The notes beneath the pieces are model-generated. The model saw nothing but the letters and a program-made list of their open reading frames with translations, searched no databases and had not been told where the DNA came from. Position numbers and translations under genes: made by a program. A DNA stretch of 64,000 nucleotides from Frigoribacterium sp. PhB24 (GTDB lineage Bacteria > Actinomycetota > Actinomycetes > Actinomycetales > Microbacteriaceae): the NCBI RefSeq assembly GCF_003755185.1, contig NZ_RKIC01000009.1, positions 310,001 through 374,000 on the forward strand, in the 5' to 3' direction. This document shows positions 30,373-38,979 of the stretch, one piece after another; within the stretch, counting starts at the first letter, position 1; each line of letters starts with the position of its first letter.

Positions 30373-30401
30373 GTCTGTGCCGCGTGTCGTGTCCGTTTGT
30401 G
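30350..30401. promoter_or_regulatory. Pair of 11-bp direct repeats, candidate DeoR operator
   Basis: GTCCGTTTGTG occurs at 30350-30360 and again at 30391-30401, identical, with starts 41 bp apart (about four helical turns). The first copy sits between -35 and -10 of the deoR promoter, the second about 18 bp upstream of the -35. No third copy was seen before EIIC. Placement suits repression by a looped or multimeric regulator. The link to this DeoR protein is inference. Confidence 0.5.
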
Positions 30402-30441
30402 CCCGAGTCGGGGGACGTTTCGATGCCTGATGGGCAGCGGA

Positions 30442-30460
30442 ATGCCCGCCGAACGGGCAT
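30442..30460 (-). terminator. Short hairpin 3' of polA (distal)
   Basis: 7-bp perfect stem ATGCCCG/CGGGCAT with a 5-nt loop, about 185 nt past the polA stop. Could end leftover polA transcripts before the deoR promoter; no T-tract. Confidence 0.35.
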
Positions 30461-30497
30461 CTAGCGCCCGAGCGGGGCCCGACCGGGCGGAGAATCC

Positions 30498-30517
30498 GGA
30501 CCCGATGATGCGGGTCC
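30498..30517 (-). terminator. Short hairpin 3' of polA (proximal)
   Basis: 7-bp perfect stem GGACCCG/CGGGTCC with a 6-nt loop about 130 nt past the polA stop. Together with the hairpin at 30442-30460 it is the only candidate polA terminator seen. Confidence 0.35.
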
Positions 30518-30645
30518 CCGAGAACCAGGGGCGCGTGGGACGAGAAGGGTCGAGCTTCCGACCGTGGGATGGTCTGATTCGGCCACGTTCGTCACTCGAG
30601 CCCGAGCCCGGGCGTGCGGCCGCTCGGTCATGCGGAGGCATCGGC

Positions 30646-33321
30646 TCAGTGGGCGGCTGCGTCCCAGCTCTCGCCGAGTCCGACGCTGACGTCGAGCGGC
30701 ACGCGGAGGTCGGCCGCGCCGCTCATGCGCCGACGGACGATCTCTCGTACGTCGTCGACCTCGCCCGGTGCGACCTCGACGATGAGCTCGTCGTGCACCT
30801 GCAGCAGCACTCGCGAGCCCATCTCTCGCTCGTCGAGTTCTGACCGGACTCCGAGCATCGCAATCTTCATGATGTCGGCCGCCGAGCCCTGGATCGGCGC
30901 GTTCAACGCGGCCCGCTCGGCGTTCTCGCGCAGGACGCGATTCGGGGACTTGAGGTCGGCGAAGGGGCGGCGCCGACCGTAGATGGTCTCGGTGTAGCCG
31001 TCTTCTCGTGCCTGCTCGACGACGTTGCGGAGATACTCGCGGACGGCACCGAACCGGGCGAAGTAGTCGGTCATGAGCTGGCGCGCCTCGGCCGTCTCGA
31101 TCCGCAGCTGCTTCGACAGGCCGAAGGCGCTGAGTCCGTAGGCCAGGCCGTAGGACATGGCCTTGACCTTCGTGCGCATGGCAGGGGTGACGTCGGCGGG
31201 TTCTACCCCGAAGATGCGGGCGCCGACGAACCGGTGCAGGTCTTCTCCTTCGTTGAAGGCCTGGATCAGCCCCTCGTCACCCGAGAGGTGGGCCATGATG
31301 CGCATCTCGATCTGCGAGTAGTCGGCCGTGAGGAGGGTCTCGTAGTCGGGCCCGTGCACGAACGCCGCGCGGATCTCGCGACCCACGGCGGCCTTGACCG
31401 GGATGTTCTGGAGGTTGGGGTCGACGGACGAGATGCGTCCGGTCGTCGTGCCCGTCTGGTCGTAGGTCGTGTGGATGCGGGCGTCGTCGGCGATCGACTT
31501 CTCGAGGGTCTCGATGATCTGGCGCAGCTTCGTCGCGTCACGATGCTTCAACAACAGGTCGAGGAAGGGGTGCGGGTGCTTCTCTTGCAGATCGGCCAGG
31601 GAGGCGGCGTCGGTCGAGTAGCCCGTCTTGGTGGCCCGCGTCTTGGGCATCTCGAGCTGCTCGAACAGCACCTCTTGGAGTTGCTTGGGTGAGCCGAGGT
31701 TCACCTCGCGACCGATCTCGGCGAAGGAGGCCGACGCCAGCTCGCCGGCCTGTTCGCCCAGTCGCAGCGAGAGCGCCTTGAGAGTGTCGCGGTCGGCCGC
31801 GACACCGGTGAGCTCCATGTCACCGAGCACCGGGACGAGCGGCAGTTCGATCTCGGTGAGCACCCGTCGGGAACCGTCGTCGAGGGAGTCCACCAGCGAC
31901 TCGGACAGTCGGAGGACGTACCAGGCCTCGGAGGCCACGTTGACGTCGTCGTCGGCGGACACGAGCTGGTTGGGGTCGCCGACGGGCAACGTCTCGCCCA
32001 TCTGCTCGTAGACGAGGTCGGAGAGTGAGAACGAGGTGCGGCCCGGACGCAGCAGCCAGGCGGCGATCCGGGGGTCGCCGACGATTCCCGTCAGCCTGAG
32101 GCCGCCACGAGAGAGCGCCTTGTAGGCCCGCTTCGCGTCGTGGACCACCTTGGGCGTGGCGTCGTCGAGCCACGCCTCGAGGGCCACGTAATCGCCGCGA
32201 CCCGCGGCCCAGGGCACGTACGCCGACTCGTCGAGGGACGAGATGCCGAGTCCGACGATGCCGTCCGTGCCGTACTCGACGGTCAGGCCGACGGGCTTCT
32301 GGGGATCGGATGCGTGCTTCTTGAGCCAGAAGGCGAGTTCTTCGTCGATGAGGGTCCGGACGACGGGGAGGCCCTCGGGCGACGCCGCCACCGCTGTCTC
32401 GCCCGCGTTCGCGGCCGACGGGTCGGTCGTTTCGGACAGGGCCAGGACGCGTTCGAGCAGGGTGCGGAACTGTAGCTTGTCGAACAGCTCTCGGACGGCG
32501 GCCTCGTCGATGCCCCGGCGCTGGAGGTCGCCGGGCCCCACCGGCAGTTCGACGTCGGTGACGAGCCGATTCAGCCGGCGGTTGCGGACGGCGTTGTCTT
32601 TCTGCTCACGCAGCTTCTGCCCGACGACGCCCTTGATCTCGTCGGCCCGCGCGATGATCTCGTCGAGCCCGCCGTAGAGGTTGATCCACTTGACGGCGGT
32701 CTTCTCCCCCACCTTGTCGATGCCGATGAGGTTGTCGCTCGTCTCACCGACCAGGGCGGCGACCTCGGGGTACTGATGGGGCTCGATGCCGTAGCGCTCG
32801 AAGACCTTGTCGCGGTCGTACCGGGTGAGCTCGCTGACACCGCGGGCCGAGGGGTACAGGAGGGTGACGTCGTCGTTGACCATCTGGATGGCGTCGCGGT
32901 CGCCGGAGACCACCAGTACCCGGTAACCGTCGTCGCGACCGCGGGAAGCGAGGGTCGCCAGGATGTCGTCGGCCTCGAAATCCTCTTTCGTGATGGTCGT
33001 GATGCCCATGGCGTGCAGCGCCTCTTGCAATAGCGGGATCTGACCGACGAACTCGGGCGGGGTCTCGGACCGTGTGCCCTTGTACTCGGGGTACTCACGG
33101 GTGCGGAAGGAGAAGCGCGAGATGTCGAACGCGACGGCCAGATGCGTCGGTTTCTCGGCCTTGAGCAGGCTGAGCAGCATCGAGATGAAGCCGTGGATGG
33201 CGTTCGTGTGCTGGCCTTCGCGGTTCACGAAACTGTCGACCGGAAGGGCGTAGAAGGCCCGGAAAGCAAGGGAATGGCCGTCGATGACCAGGAGGGTAGG
33301 CTTCGTGTCGTCCGTCACCAC
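30646..33321 (-). CDS. polA: DNA polymerase I
   Basis: Gap-filling polymerase with 5'-nuclease for repair and Okazaki fragment maturation. 891 residues: 5'-3' exonuclease domain (about 1-300, LLVIDGHSLAFRAFYAL start), a 3'-5' exonuclease-like domain (about 320-490), and the polymerase domain with motif A LLTADYSQIEMR and motif C LLQVHDELIVEV. The middle domain seems inactive: by eye the Exo I Asp is replaced (LTVEYGT) and the Exo II Asp is lost (HDAKRAYKA), as in other actinobacteria. GTG start; the next codon is also GTG. Divergent from the thioesterase gene. Confidence 0.96.
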   Translation of the reverse strand: MVTDDTKPTLLVIDGHSLAFRAFYALPVDSFVNREGQHTNAIHGFISMLLSLLKAEKPTHLAVAFDISRFSFRTREYPEYKGTRSETPPEFVGQIPLLQEALHAMGITTITKEDFEADDILATLASRGRDDGYRVLVVSGDRDAIQMVNDDVTLLYPSARGVSELTRYDRDKVFERYGIEPHQYPEVAALVGETSDNLIGIDKVGEKTAVKWINLYGGLDEIIARADEIKGVVGQKLREQKDNAVRNRRLNRLVTDVELPVGPGDLQRRGIDEAAVRELFDKLQFRTLLERVLALSETTDPSAANAGETAVAASPEGLPVVRTLIDEELAFWLKKHASDPQKPVGLTVEYGTDGIVGLGISSLDESAYVPWAAGRGDYVALEAWLDDATPKVVHDAKRAYKALSRGGLRLTGIVGDPRIAAWLLRPGRTSFSLSDLVYEQMGETLPVGDPNQLVSADDDVNVASEAWYVLRLSESLVDSLDDGSRRVLTEIELPLVPVLGDMELTGVAADRDTLKALSLRLGEQAGELASASFAEIGREVNLGSPKQLQEVLFEQLEMPKTRATKTGYSTDAASLADLQEKHPHPFLDLLLKHRDATKLRQIIETLEKSIADDARIHTTYDQTGTTTGRISSVDPNLQNIPVKAAVGREIRAAFVHGPDYETLLTADYSQIEMRIMAHLSGDEGLIQAFNEGEDLHRFVGARIFGVEPADVTPAMRTKVKAMSYGLAYGLSAFGLSKQLRIETAEARQLMTDYFARFGAVREYLRNVVEQAREDGYTETIYGRRRPFADLKSPNRVLRENAERAALNAPIQGSAADIMKIAMLGVRSELDEREMGSRVLLQVHDELIVEVAPGEVDDVREIVRRRMSGAADLRVPLDVSVGLGESWDAAAH

Positions 33322-33384
33322 GTCAGCCTAGCGGGCACCTCCGACACCGTCGCCGGGTGCCCCGGTCCGATCACCCGGAGAACC

Positions 33385-33855
33385 ATGAGCAGTCCGTCCG
33401 CCGTCCCGAACGACGCCGAGAGGACCGTCTCGTCGGACGCGTCCCTGAGCGATGCCGCCGTCGAGTTGTTCCGCCGTCGGGGTGTCGGCGCGCTGGCCGA
33501 GAAGATGGGCATCGTCATCGACGAGATGAGCGCCGAGAGAGCCGTGGGCCGGATGCCGGTGGCGGGCAACACGCAGCCGGTGGGCATCCTGCACGGCGGC
33601 GCGCACGTCGTCCTGGCCGAGACGCTCGGGTCCGTCGCGGCGAACGTGCACGCCGGAGCCGGACGCCTCGCGATGGGCATCGAACTGAACGCGAGCCACA
33701 GTCGGTCGGCGGCGACCGGTTGGGTGACGGGCACCTGCACGGCCCTGCATCTCGGCTCGACCCTCACCACGCATCAGGTCGTCATGACCGACGACCGCGG
33801 CCGCCTGCTGTCGACGGTCCGCATCACGAACTTCCTCACGGACGCCCGCGACTAG
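33385..33855 (+). CDS. Hotdog-fold thioesterase (PaaI-like)
   Basis: 156-residue single hotdog domain. PVGILHGGAHVVLAET near residues 66-81 carries the His-Gly-Gly signature and downstream Glu used by PaaI/4HBT-type acyl-CoA thioesterases; IELNASHSRSA is the second conserved patch. Substrate unknown. The ATG at 33385 has a GGAG six nt upstream; the earlier in-frame region overlaps polA antisense. Divergent from polA, with only 63 nt between starts. This neighbourhood (thioesterase near polA and the ANTAR regulator) recurs in actinobacteria. Confidence 0.88.
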   Translation: MSSPSAVPNDAERTVSSDASLSDAAVELFRRRGVGALAEKMGIVIDEMSAERAVGRMPVAGNTQPVGILHGGAHVVLAETLGSVAANVHAGAGRLAMGIELNASHSRSAATGWVTGTCTALHLGSTLTTHQVVMTDDRGRLLSTVRITNFLTDARD

Positions 33856-33866
33856 CCCCCTGACGG

Positions 33867-33903
33867 GAGAAGGCCCGTCCCGGTCGTCGGGGCGGGCCTT
33901 CTC
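33867..33903. terminator. Bidirectional terminator between thioesterase and ANTAR regulator
   Basis: 16-bp stem with one G-T pair (arms begin GAGAAGGCCCG and end CGGGCCTTCTC) and a 5-nt loop, 11 nt after the thioesterase stop and 13 nt past the convergent regulator stop. It is followed by TCGTC on plus. Confidence 0.8.
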
Positions 33904-33916
33904 TCGTCGCGGACGA

Positions 33917-34522
33917 CTACTTCTTGGCGCTGAGCTGTTCGATGATCGCCTGAGCCACGTCGTGCATCGTGAGGCGACGATCCATGGACGCCTTCTGGAT
34001 CCAGCGGAAAGCCTCGGGCTCGGTGAGTCCCATCTTCTCGTTGAGGAGGCCCTTGGCCCGATCGACGAGCTTGCGGGTCTCGAACCGCTCGACCAGGTCG
34101 GCGACCTCGGCCTCGAGGGTGATGATCTGCGCGTATCGCGAAAGGGCGATCTCGATCGCGGGCAGCAGGTCGTTCGGTGTGAAGGGCTTCACGACGTAGG
34201 CGAGGGCGCCGGCTTCGCTGGCTCGTTCGACGAGTTCCTTCTGGCTGAATGCGGTCAGCAGGACGACCGGCGCGATGTGTGCCTTCGAGAGCCGCTCGGC
34301 GGCGGAGATGCCGTCCAACTGGGGCATCTTGACGTCCATGATGACGAGGTCGGGGCGCAGCTCGGTGGCGAGGGCTACGGCGGTCTCGCCGTCTCCGGCC
34401 TCACCCACCACCTCGAAACCGTTGTCGCGGAGGATCTCGACGATGTCGAGGCGGATGAGGGACTCATCTTCGGCCACGACGACGCGACGGGGTGCTGCTG
34501 GGGTTGCTTCCTGGTCACTCAC
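33917..34522 (-). CDS. pdtaR: ANTAR-domain response regulator (PdtaR-like)
   Basis: 201 residues. Receiver domain (about 12-127) with acidic pocket E18/D19/E20, phospho-acceptor D63 in VIMDVKMP, T90 and K112. An ANTAR RNA-binding domain follows (about 135-195, with KLVDRAKGLLNEKMG). Such proteins bind paired hairpins in nascent RNA and act by antitermination. The mycobacterial orthologue PdtaR (Rv1626) also lies near polA; its kinase PdtaS is not in the window. GTG start at 34522; TAGGCT at 34530-34535 lies 7 nt upstream, so the message may be leaderless. Confidence 0.92.
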   Translation of the reverse strand: MSDQEATPAAPRRVVVAEDESLIRLDIVEILRDNGFEVVGEAGDGETAVALATELRPDLVIMDVKMPQLDGISAAERLSKAHIAPVVLLTAFSQKELVERASEAGALAYVVKPFTPNDLLPAIEIALSRYAQIITLEAEVADLVERFETRKLVDRAKGLLNEKMGLTEPEAFRWIQKASMDRRLTMHDVAQAIIEQLSAKK

Positions 34523-34529
34523 GACGTGA

Positions 34530-34535
34530 AGCCTA
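34530..34535 (-). promoter_or_regulatory. Candidate -10 for a leaderless regulator transcript
   Basis: Minus-strand TAGGCT matches TANNNT and ends 7 nt before the GTG of the ANTAR regulator, the spacing expected for transcription starting at the start codon. No Shine-Dalgarno sequence sits at a normal distance. No -35 match. Confidence 0.35.
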
Positions 34536-34561
34536 CGGTATTGTCGACGTGGTTGTTGTGC

Positions 34562-34647
34562 GCCGGATTGGCGGAATGGCAGACGCGGAGCACTCAAAAT
34601 GCTCTGTCCGTGAGGGCGTGTGGGTTCGAGTCCCACATCCGGCACCA
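34562..34647 (+). tRNA. tRNA-Leu(CAA)
   Basis: 86 nt including an encoded CCA. Acceptor arms GCCGGAT (34562-34568) and ATCCGGC (34637-34643) pair fully; discriminator A, then CCA. Anticodon stem GAGCA/TGCTC encloses the loop CTCAAAA, anticodon CAA at 34595-34597 (reads UUG). Long variable arm and GTTCGAGTC T-loop are present, as required for a class II leucine tRNA. Confidence 0.95.
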
Positions 34648-34955
34648 GCCCCGTCGCCGACCAGGCCGACGAGATGTGGATCTCGTTCCCTCGTCCGCTC
34701 ACCGAACACATCTGCCGACGGGTCGACACGCCGACACGAGTTCTGCTCAGGGGATGCGCCCGCGAGCATCCGTGCACTACGCTTGGGTCACTGGTTGTTG
34801 TGTTACGCATTTGTATCTCGCGACGTGCCGAAGGCCTCCTCTCACCGAGAGGGGTTCCGACGGTGGCGTCGTTCTCAGAGGGAGCGGACAAAAAGGCACC
34901 GCGACGAGCGATCTCGAAATCGAGATCGACAACTCTGATTGAAGGAAATAGAAAA
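34648..34955. other. 308-nt region between tRNA-Leu and the cold-shock gene
   Basis: No gene supported; the open frame upstream of csp has no start context and non-coding-like composition. It should contain the csp promoter and a long leader, as is usual for cold-shock genes. A relatively AT-rich stretch lies at about 34794-34820 (TTGTTGTGTTACGCATTTGT), with no confident -35/-10 pair. Confidence 0.5.
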
Positions 34956-35159
34956 ATGGCAACAGGCACCGTTAAGTGGTTCAACTCCGAAAAGGGCTTC
35001 GGCTTCATCACCCCCGACGACGGAACCACTGACGTCTTCGCGCACTTCTCCGCGATCGCCGGCGACGGCTACCGCAACCTGGAAGAGAACCAGAAGGTCG
35101 AGTTCGACACGGCTCAGGGCAACAAGGGCCTCCAGGCCGAGAACATCCGCGTCATCTGA
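34956..35159 (+). CDS. Cold-shock protein (CspA family)
   Basis: 67-residue single-stranded nucleic-acid-binding OB fold, an RNA chaperone. RNP1 KGFGFI (13-18) and RNP2 VFAHFS (27-32) are intact, with the family N-terminus TGTVKWFN. Length is typical for actinobacterial Csps. The ATG is preceded by GAAGGAAATAG, a strong ribosome site. The long upstream region suggests a regulated leader. A strong terminator follows the stop. Confidence 0.96.
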   Translation: MATGTVKWFNSEKGFGFITPDDGTTDVFAHFSAIAGDGYRNLEENQKVEFDTAQGNKGLQAENIRVI

Positions 35160-35213
35160 CTCGGTGGCGTCCTCGTGACGCCGTCAGTCGGCGGGCTCGC
35201 CCGTCACTGAACC

Positions 35214-35249
35214 GAAAGCCCCGATCCGCTCATGCGGGTCGGGGCTTTC
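35214..35249. terminator. Terminator after csp, facing the hypothetical membrane gene
   Basis: 11-bp outer arms (GAAAGCCCCGA, 35214-35224, with 35239-35249), with CCGC/GCGG pairing inside the loop. It follows csp by 54 nt and lies 33 nt beyond the convergent gene's stop, so it may work in both directions. Confidence 0.8.
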
Positions 35250-35282
35250 TCCGTCCCCGGACGGGGGCGACGGGCCGCGACC

Positions 35283-35909
35283 TCACGGGAGGGGAAAGCC
35301 GAGGAGGCGCGCCACGGGTTCGTAGTCGCGACTCGCCGTCCGGTAGGCGGTCTCCCACTCGGCGATCCGTGCACCGGCCTCGCGGGGGTCGGTGAACCGA
35401 TCGTCCTCTCCACCACCGACGACGAGTGCTTCTCTCGCCTCGCGGTAACGGCTGGTCAAGGTCGCCCAGAGGACGAGTTCGTCCCCCGTGGAGTCCTCGG
35501 GAGCGGCGCGAGCCACGTCCCACGGGACCTCGACGGCCGGCAAGCGCCGATCAGACGGACCCGGGGCGTCGACCGTCGGTGCCTGGCCGGCCTCTCCCTC
35601 ACGGAAGATCGTCCGGGTACCGACGGCGAGCACGGCTCCGACCGCGGCACCCAGGACGAAGATCAGCAGCAGGGCCCAGAGGCCGTCGACCCGCCACACG
35701 GTCGCGGCGACTCCCCCGAGGAACGAGCCGCCCACGAGAGCGCCGAGGGTCGCCCACCGGCCTGCACCCGCGCCTCCGCGGCTGGTGTCCCGGATCTCGG
35801 GCCCGAGGCTGCGCCGGGTCTCGGCAACGCCGTGGCCGCTCCAGGACGGCACGACGTACAAGCGCGCCTCGAACTCGAAGCACGAGGGGTGTCGAGCGTC
35901 CACGGACAT
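35283..35909 (-). CDS. Hypothetical membrane protein
   Basis: 208 residues; I do not recognise a family. Seen: about 50 soluble residues, two hydrophobic segments (about 52-71, Gly-rich ATLGALVGG, and 76-97, LWALLLIFVLGAAVG), then a 110-residue charged C-terminal region with Glu/Arg-rich helices. Two helices with both termini on the same side would fit. The ATG at 35909 is used; a GTG 8 codons upstream is possible. It lies downstream of pyk on the same strand but behind the pyk terminator. Codon use looks normal for the window, supporting a real gene. Confidence 0.7.
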   Translation of the reverse strand: MSVDARHPSCFEFEARLYVVPSWSGHGVAETRRSLGPEIRDTSRGGAGAGRWATLGALVGGSFLGGVAATVWRVDGLWALLLIFVLGAAVGAVLAVGTRTIFREGEAGQAPTVDAPGPSDRRLPAVEVPWDVARAAPEDSTGDELVLWATLTSRYREAREALVVGGGEDDRFTDPREAGARIAEWETAYRTASRDYEPVARLLGFPLP

Positions 35910-35938
35910 GTGGTGAGCGTACGCCTCGCCCACACGAC

Positions 35939-35974
35939 GAAGCCGGGACGATCCGATGGGATCGCCCCGGCTTC
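35939..35974 (-). terminator. Terminator after pyk
   Basis: 9-bp arms GAAGCCGGG (35939-35947) and 35966-35974, an A/C internal mismatch, then CGATCC/GGATCG and a GATG loop. It lies 20 nt past the pyk stop on the minus strand. Confidence 0.8.
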
Positions 35975-35993
35975 GCCAGGATGTCGCGGTGTG

Positions 35994-37442
35994 TCAGGGC
36001 TGCGACGCGTAGGCCGGGGCGGCCTCGCCGTGGGCGTCACCCACGCGGTGCACCCGCAGGTCGTTCGTCGAGCCCGCGATGCCGGGAGGGGACCCGGCGA
36101 TCACGATCACCTTGTCACCCGACTCGGCGAGGTCGTTCCCGAGCAGGATGTCGTCGACCTGGGCGAACATGGCGTCGGTGTGCGTGACCGTCTCGACCAG
36201 GTAGGACTGCACGCCCCAGCTGATGGCCATGCGCCGTCGGATCGCCTCGTTGGGCGTGAATGCGAGGATGGGGATCGAGTGGCGGAGGCGCGACATGCGA
36301 CGCACCGAATCACCCGACTCCGTGAAGACGCAGAGGAACTTCGCCTGCACGAATTCGGCGACGTCGGCCGCGGCGAGCGTGATGGCGCCACCCTGAGTAC
36401 GGGGGCGGGTGCCGAGCGGGGGGATGCGCTCGAGACCGTGCTCTTCGGTTGAAGCGACGATGCGCGCCATGGTCTGCACCGTGATGACGGGGTACTCACC
36501 GACGCTCGTCTCGCCCGAGAGCATGACCGCGTCGGTACCGTCCAGGACGGCGTTGGCAACGTCGGACGTCTCGGCGCGAGTGGGGATCGGGCTCGAGATC
36601 ATCGACTCGAGCATCTGCGTGGCGACGATGACGGGCTTGGCCATGCGACGCGAGAGCTCGACTGCGTGCTTCTGAACGATGGGCACGGCCTCGAGGGGCA
36701 GCTCGACGCCCAGGTCGCCGCGGGCGACCATGATGCCGTCGAACGCGTCGATGATGGCCTCGAGGTTGTCGACGGCCTGGGGTTTCTCGATCTTGGCGTA
36801 CACGGGGACCTTGCGACCCTCTTCGGCCATGATCTCGTGCACGCGCACGACGTCGTCCGCGTCGCGCACGAACGAGAGGGCGATGAGGTCTGCACCGAGC
36901 TGGAGGCCCCAGCGCAGGTCGGCTTCGTCTTTGTCGGAGAGGGCGGGGACGTTCACCGCGACGCCGGGGAGGTTGATGCCCTTGTTGTTCGAGACCGTGC
37001 CGGCGACGACGACCTCGGTCGTGACGACCGTCCCGTCGGTCTCGAGGACACGCAACTTCACGCGACCGTCGTCGATGAGCAGGGGGTCGCCCGCCTTGAC
37101 GTCGTCGGGCAGGCCCTTGAAGGTCGTGCCGCAGATGTCTTTCGAGCCCAGGATCTCGTCCGTGGTGATCTTGAAGACGTCGCCGACCTCGAGGTCGTGC
37201 GGACCGTCGGCGAACTTGCCGAGGCGGATCTTGGGACCCTGCAGGTCGACGAGGACCGCGACGGCGCGTCCCGAGTCGGCGGAGGCCTGACGGACGTTGG
37301 CGTAGACGCCCTCGTGGACGTCGTAGCTGCCGTGGCTGAGGTTCATGCGGGCCACGTCGACGCCGGCGTCGATGATCGCCCGGATGTCGTCGTAGCTCGA
37401 CGTCGCCGGCCCGAGGGTGGCGACGATCTTTGCGCGTCTCAT
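35994..37442 (-). CDS. pyk: Pyruvate kinase
   Basis: Last glycolytic step, phosphoenolpyruvate plus ADP to pyruvate plus ATP. 482 residues, standard. Visible: RAKIVATLGPAT at the start, RMNLSHG (32-38), the catalytic KIEKPQA lysine region, MVARGDLGVELP signature, and a C-terminal regulatory-type domain. Conserved near the his-trp-lgt-glt block in actinobacteria. Upstream spacing to gltD is 79 nt and holds only a weak hairpin, so some read-through from glt is possible. Confidence 0.97.
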   Translation of the reverse strand: MRRAKIVATLGPATSSYDDIRAIIDAGVDVARMNLSHGSYDVHEGVYANVRQASADSGRAVAVLVDLQGPKIRLGKFADGPHDLEVGDVFKITTDEILGSKDICGTTFKGLPDDVKAGDPLLIDDGRVKLRVLETDGTVVTTEVVVAGTVSNNKGINLPGVAVNVPALSDKDEADLRWGLQLGADLIALSFVRDADDVVRVHEIMAEEGRKVPVYAKIEKPQAVDNLEAIIDAFDGIMVARGDLGVELPLEAVPIVQKHAVELSRRMAKPVIVATQMLESMISSPIPTRAETSDVANAVLDGTDAVMLSGETSVGEYPVITVQTMARIVASTEEHGLERIPPLGTRPRTQGGAITLAAADVAEFVQAKFLCVFTESGDSVRRMSRLRHSIPILAFTPNEAIRRRMAISWGVQSYLVETVTHTDAMFAQVDDILLGNDLAESGDKVIVIAGSPPGIAGSTNDLRVHRVGDAHGEAAPAYASQP

Positions 37443-37468
37443 GTGTTCCGTTCGTGTGGGGGTAATGG

Positions 37469-37500
37469 GGGTGGGACGACTGCAGACCCGCCTCCCACCC
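37469..37500 (-). terminator. Weak hairpin between gltD and pyk
   Basis: 8-bp arms GGGTGGGA (37469-37476) and TCCCACCC (37493-37500) with a 16-nt loop, 22 nt past the gltD stop. Long loop and no T-run make termination uncertain. Confidence 0.35.
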
Positions 37501-37521
37501 TATTCCCGTCGAGGGGCCTGA

Positions 37522-38971
<1,450 letters not shown>

Positions 38972-38979
<8 letters not shown>

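Larger units (their letters stand above)
30252..30645. other. 394-nt intergenic region between polA and the PTS operon
   Basis: No supported gene. Contents, reading in minus-strand transcription order: two short hairpins after polA (30498-30517 and 30442-30460), the distal repeat copy, a -35/-10 pair and the proximal repeat copy, then an approximately 85-nt leader of deoR. The AT-rich patch TTATATAA at 30342-30349 stands out against the GC-rich background. Confidence 0.7.

Noticed and set aside
34533-34769. Minus-strand 78-residue frame over the tRNA-Leu gene
   Set aside because: Its [11 protein letters not shown]-type sequence is the familiar artefact of translating the antisense of a tRNA-Leu; no ribosome site or conservation is expected.
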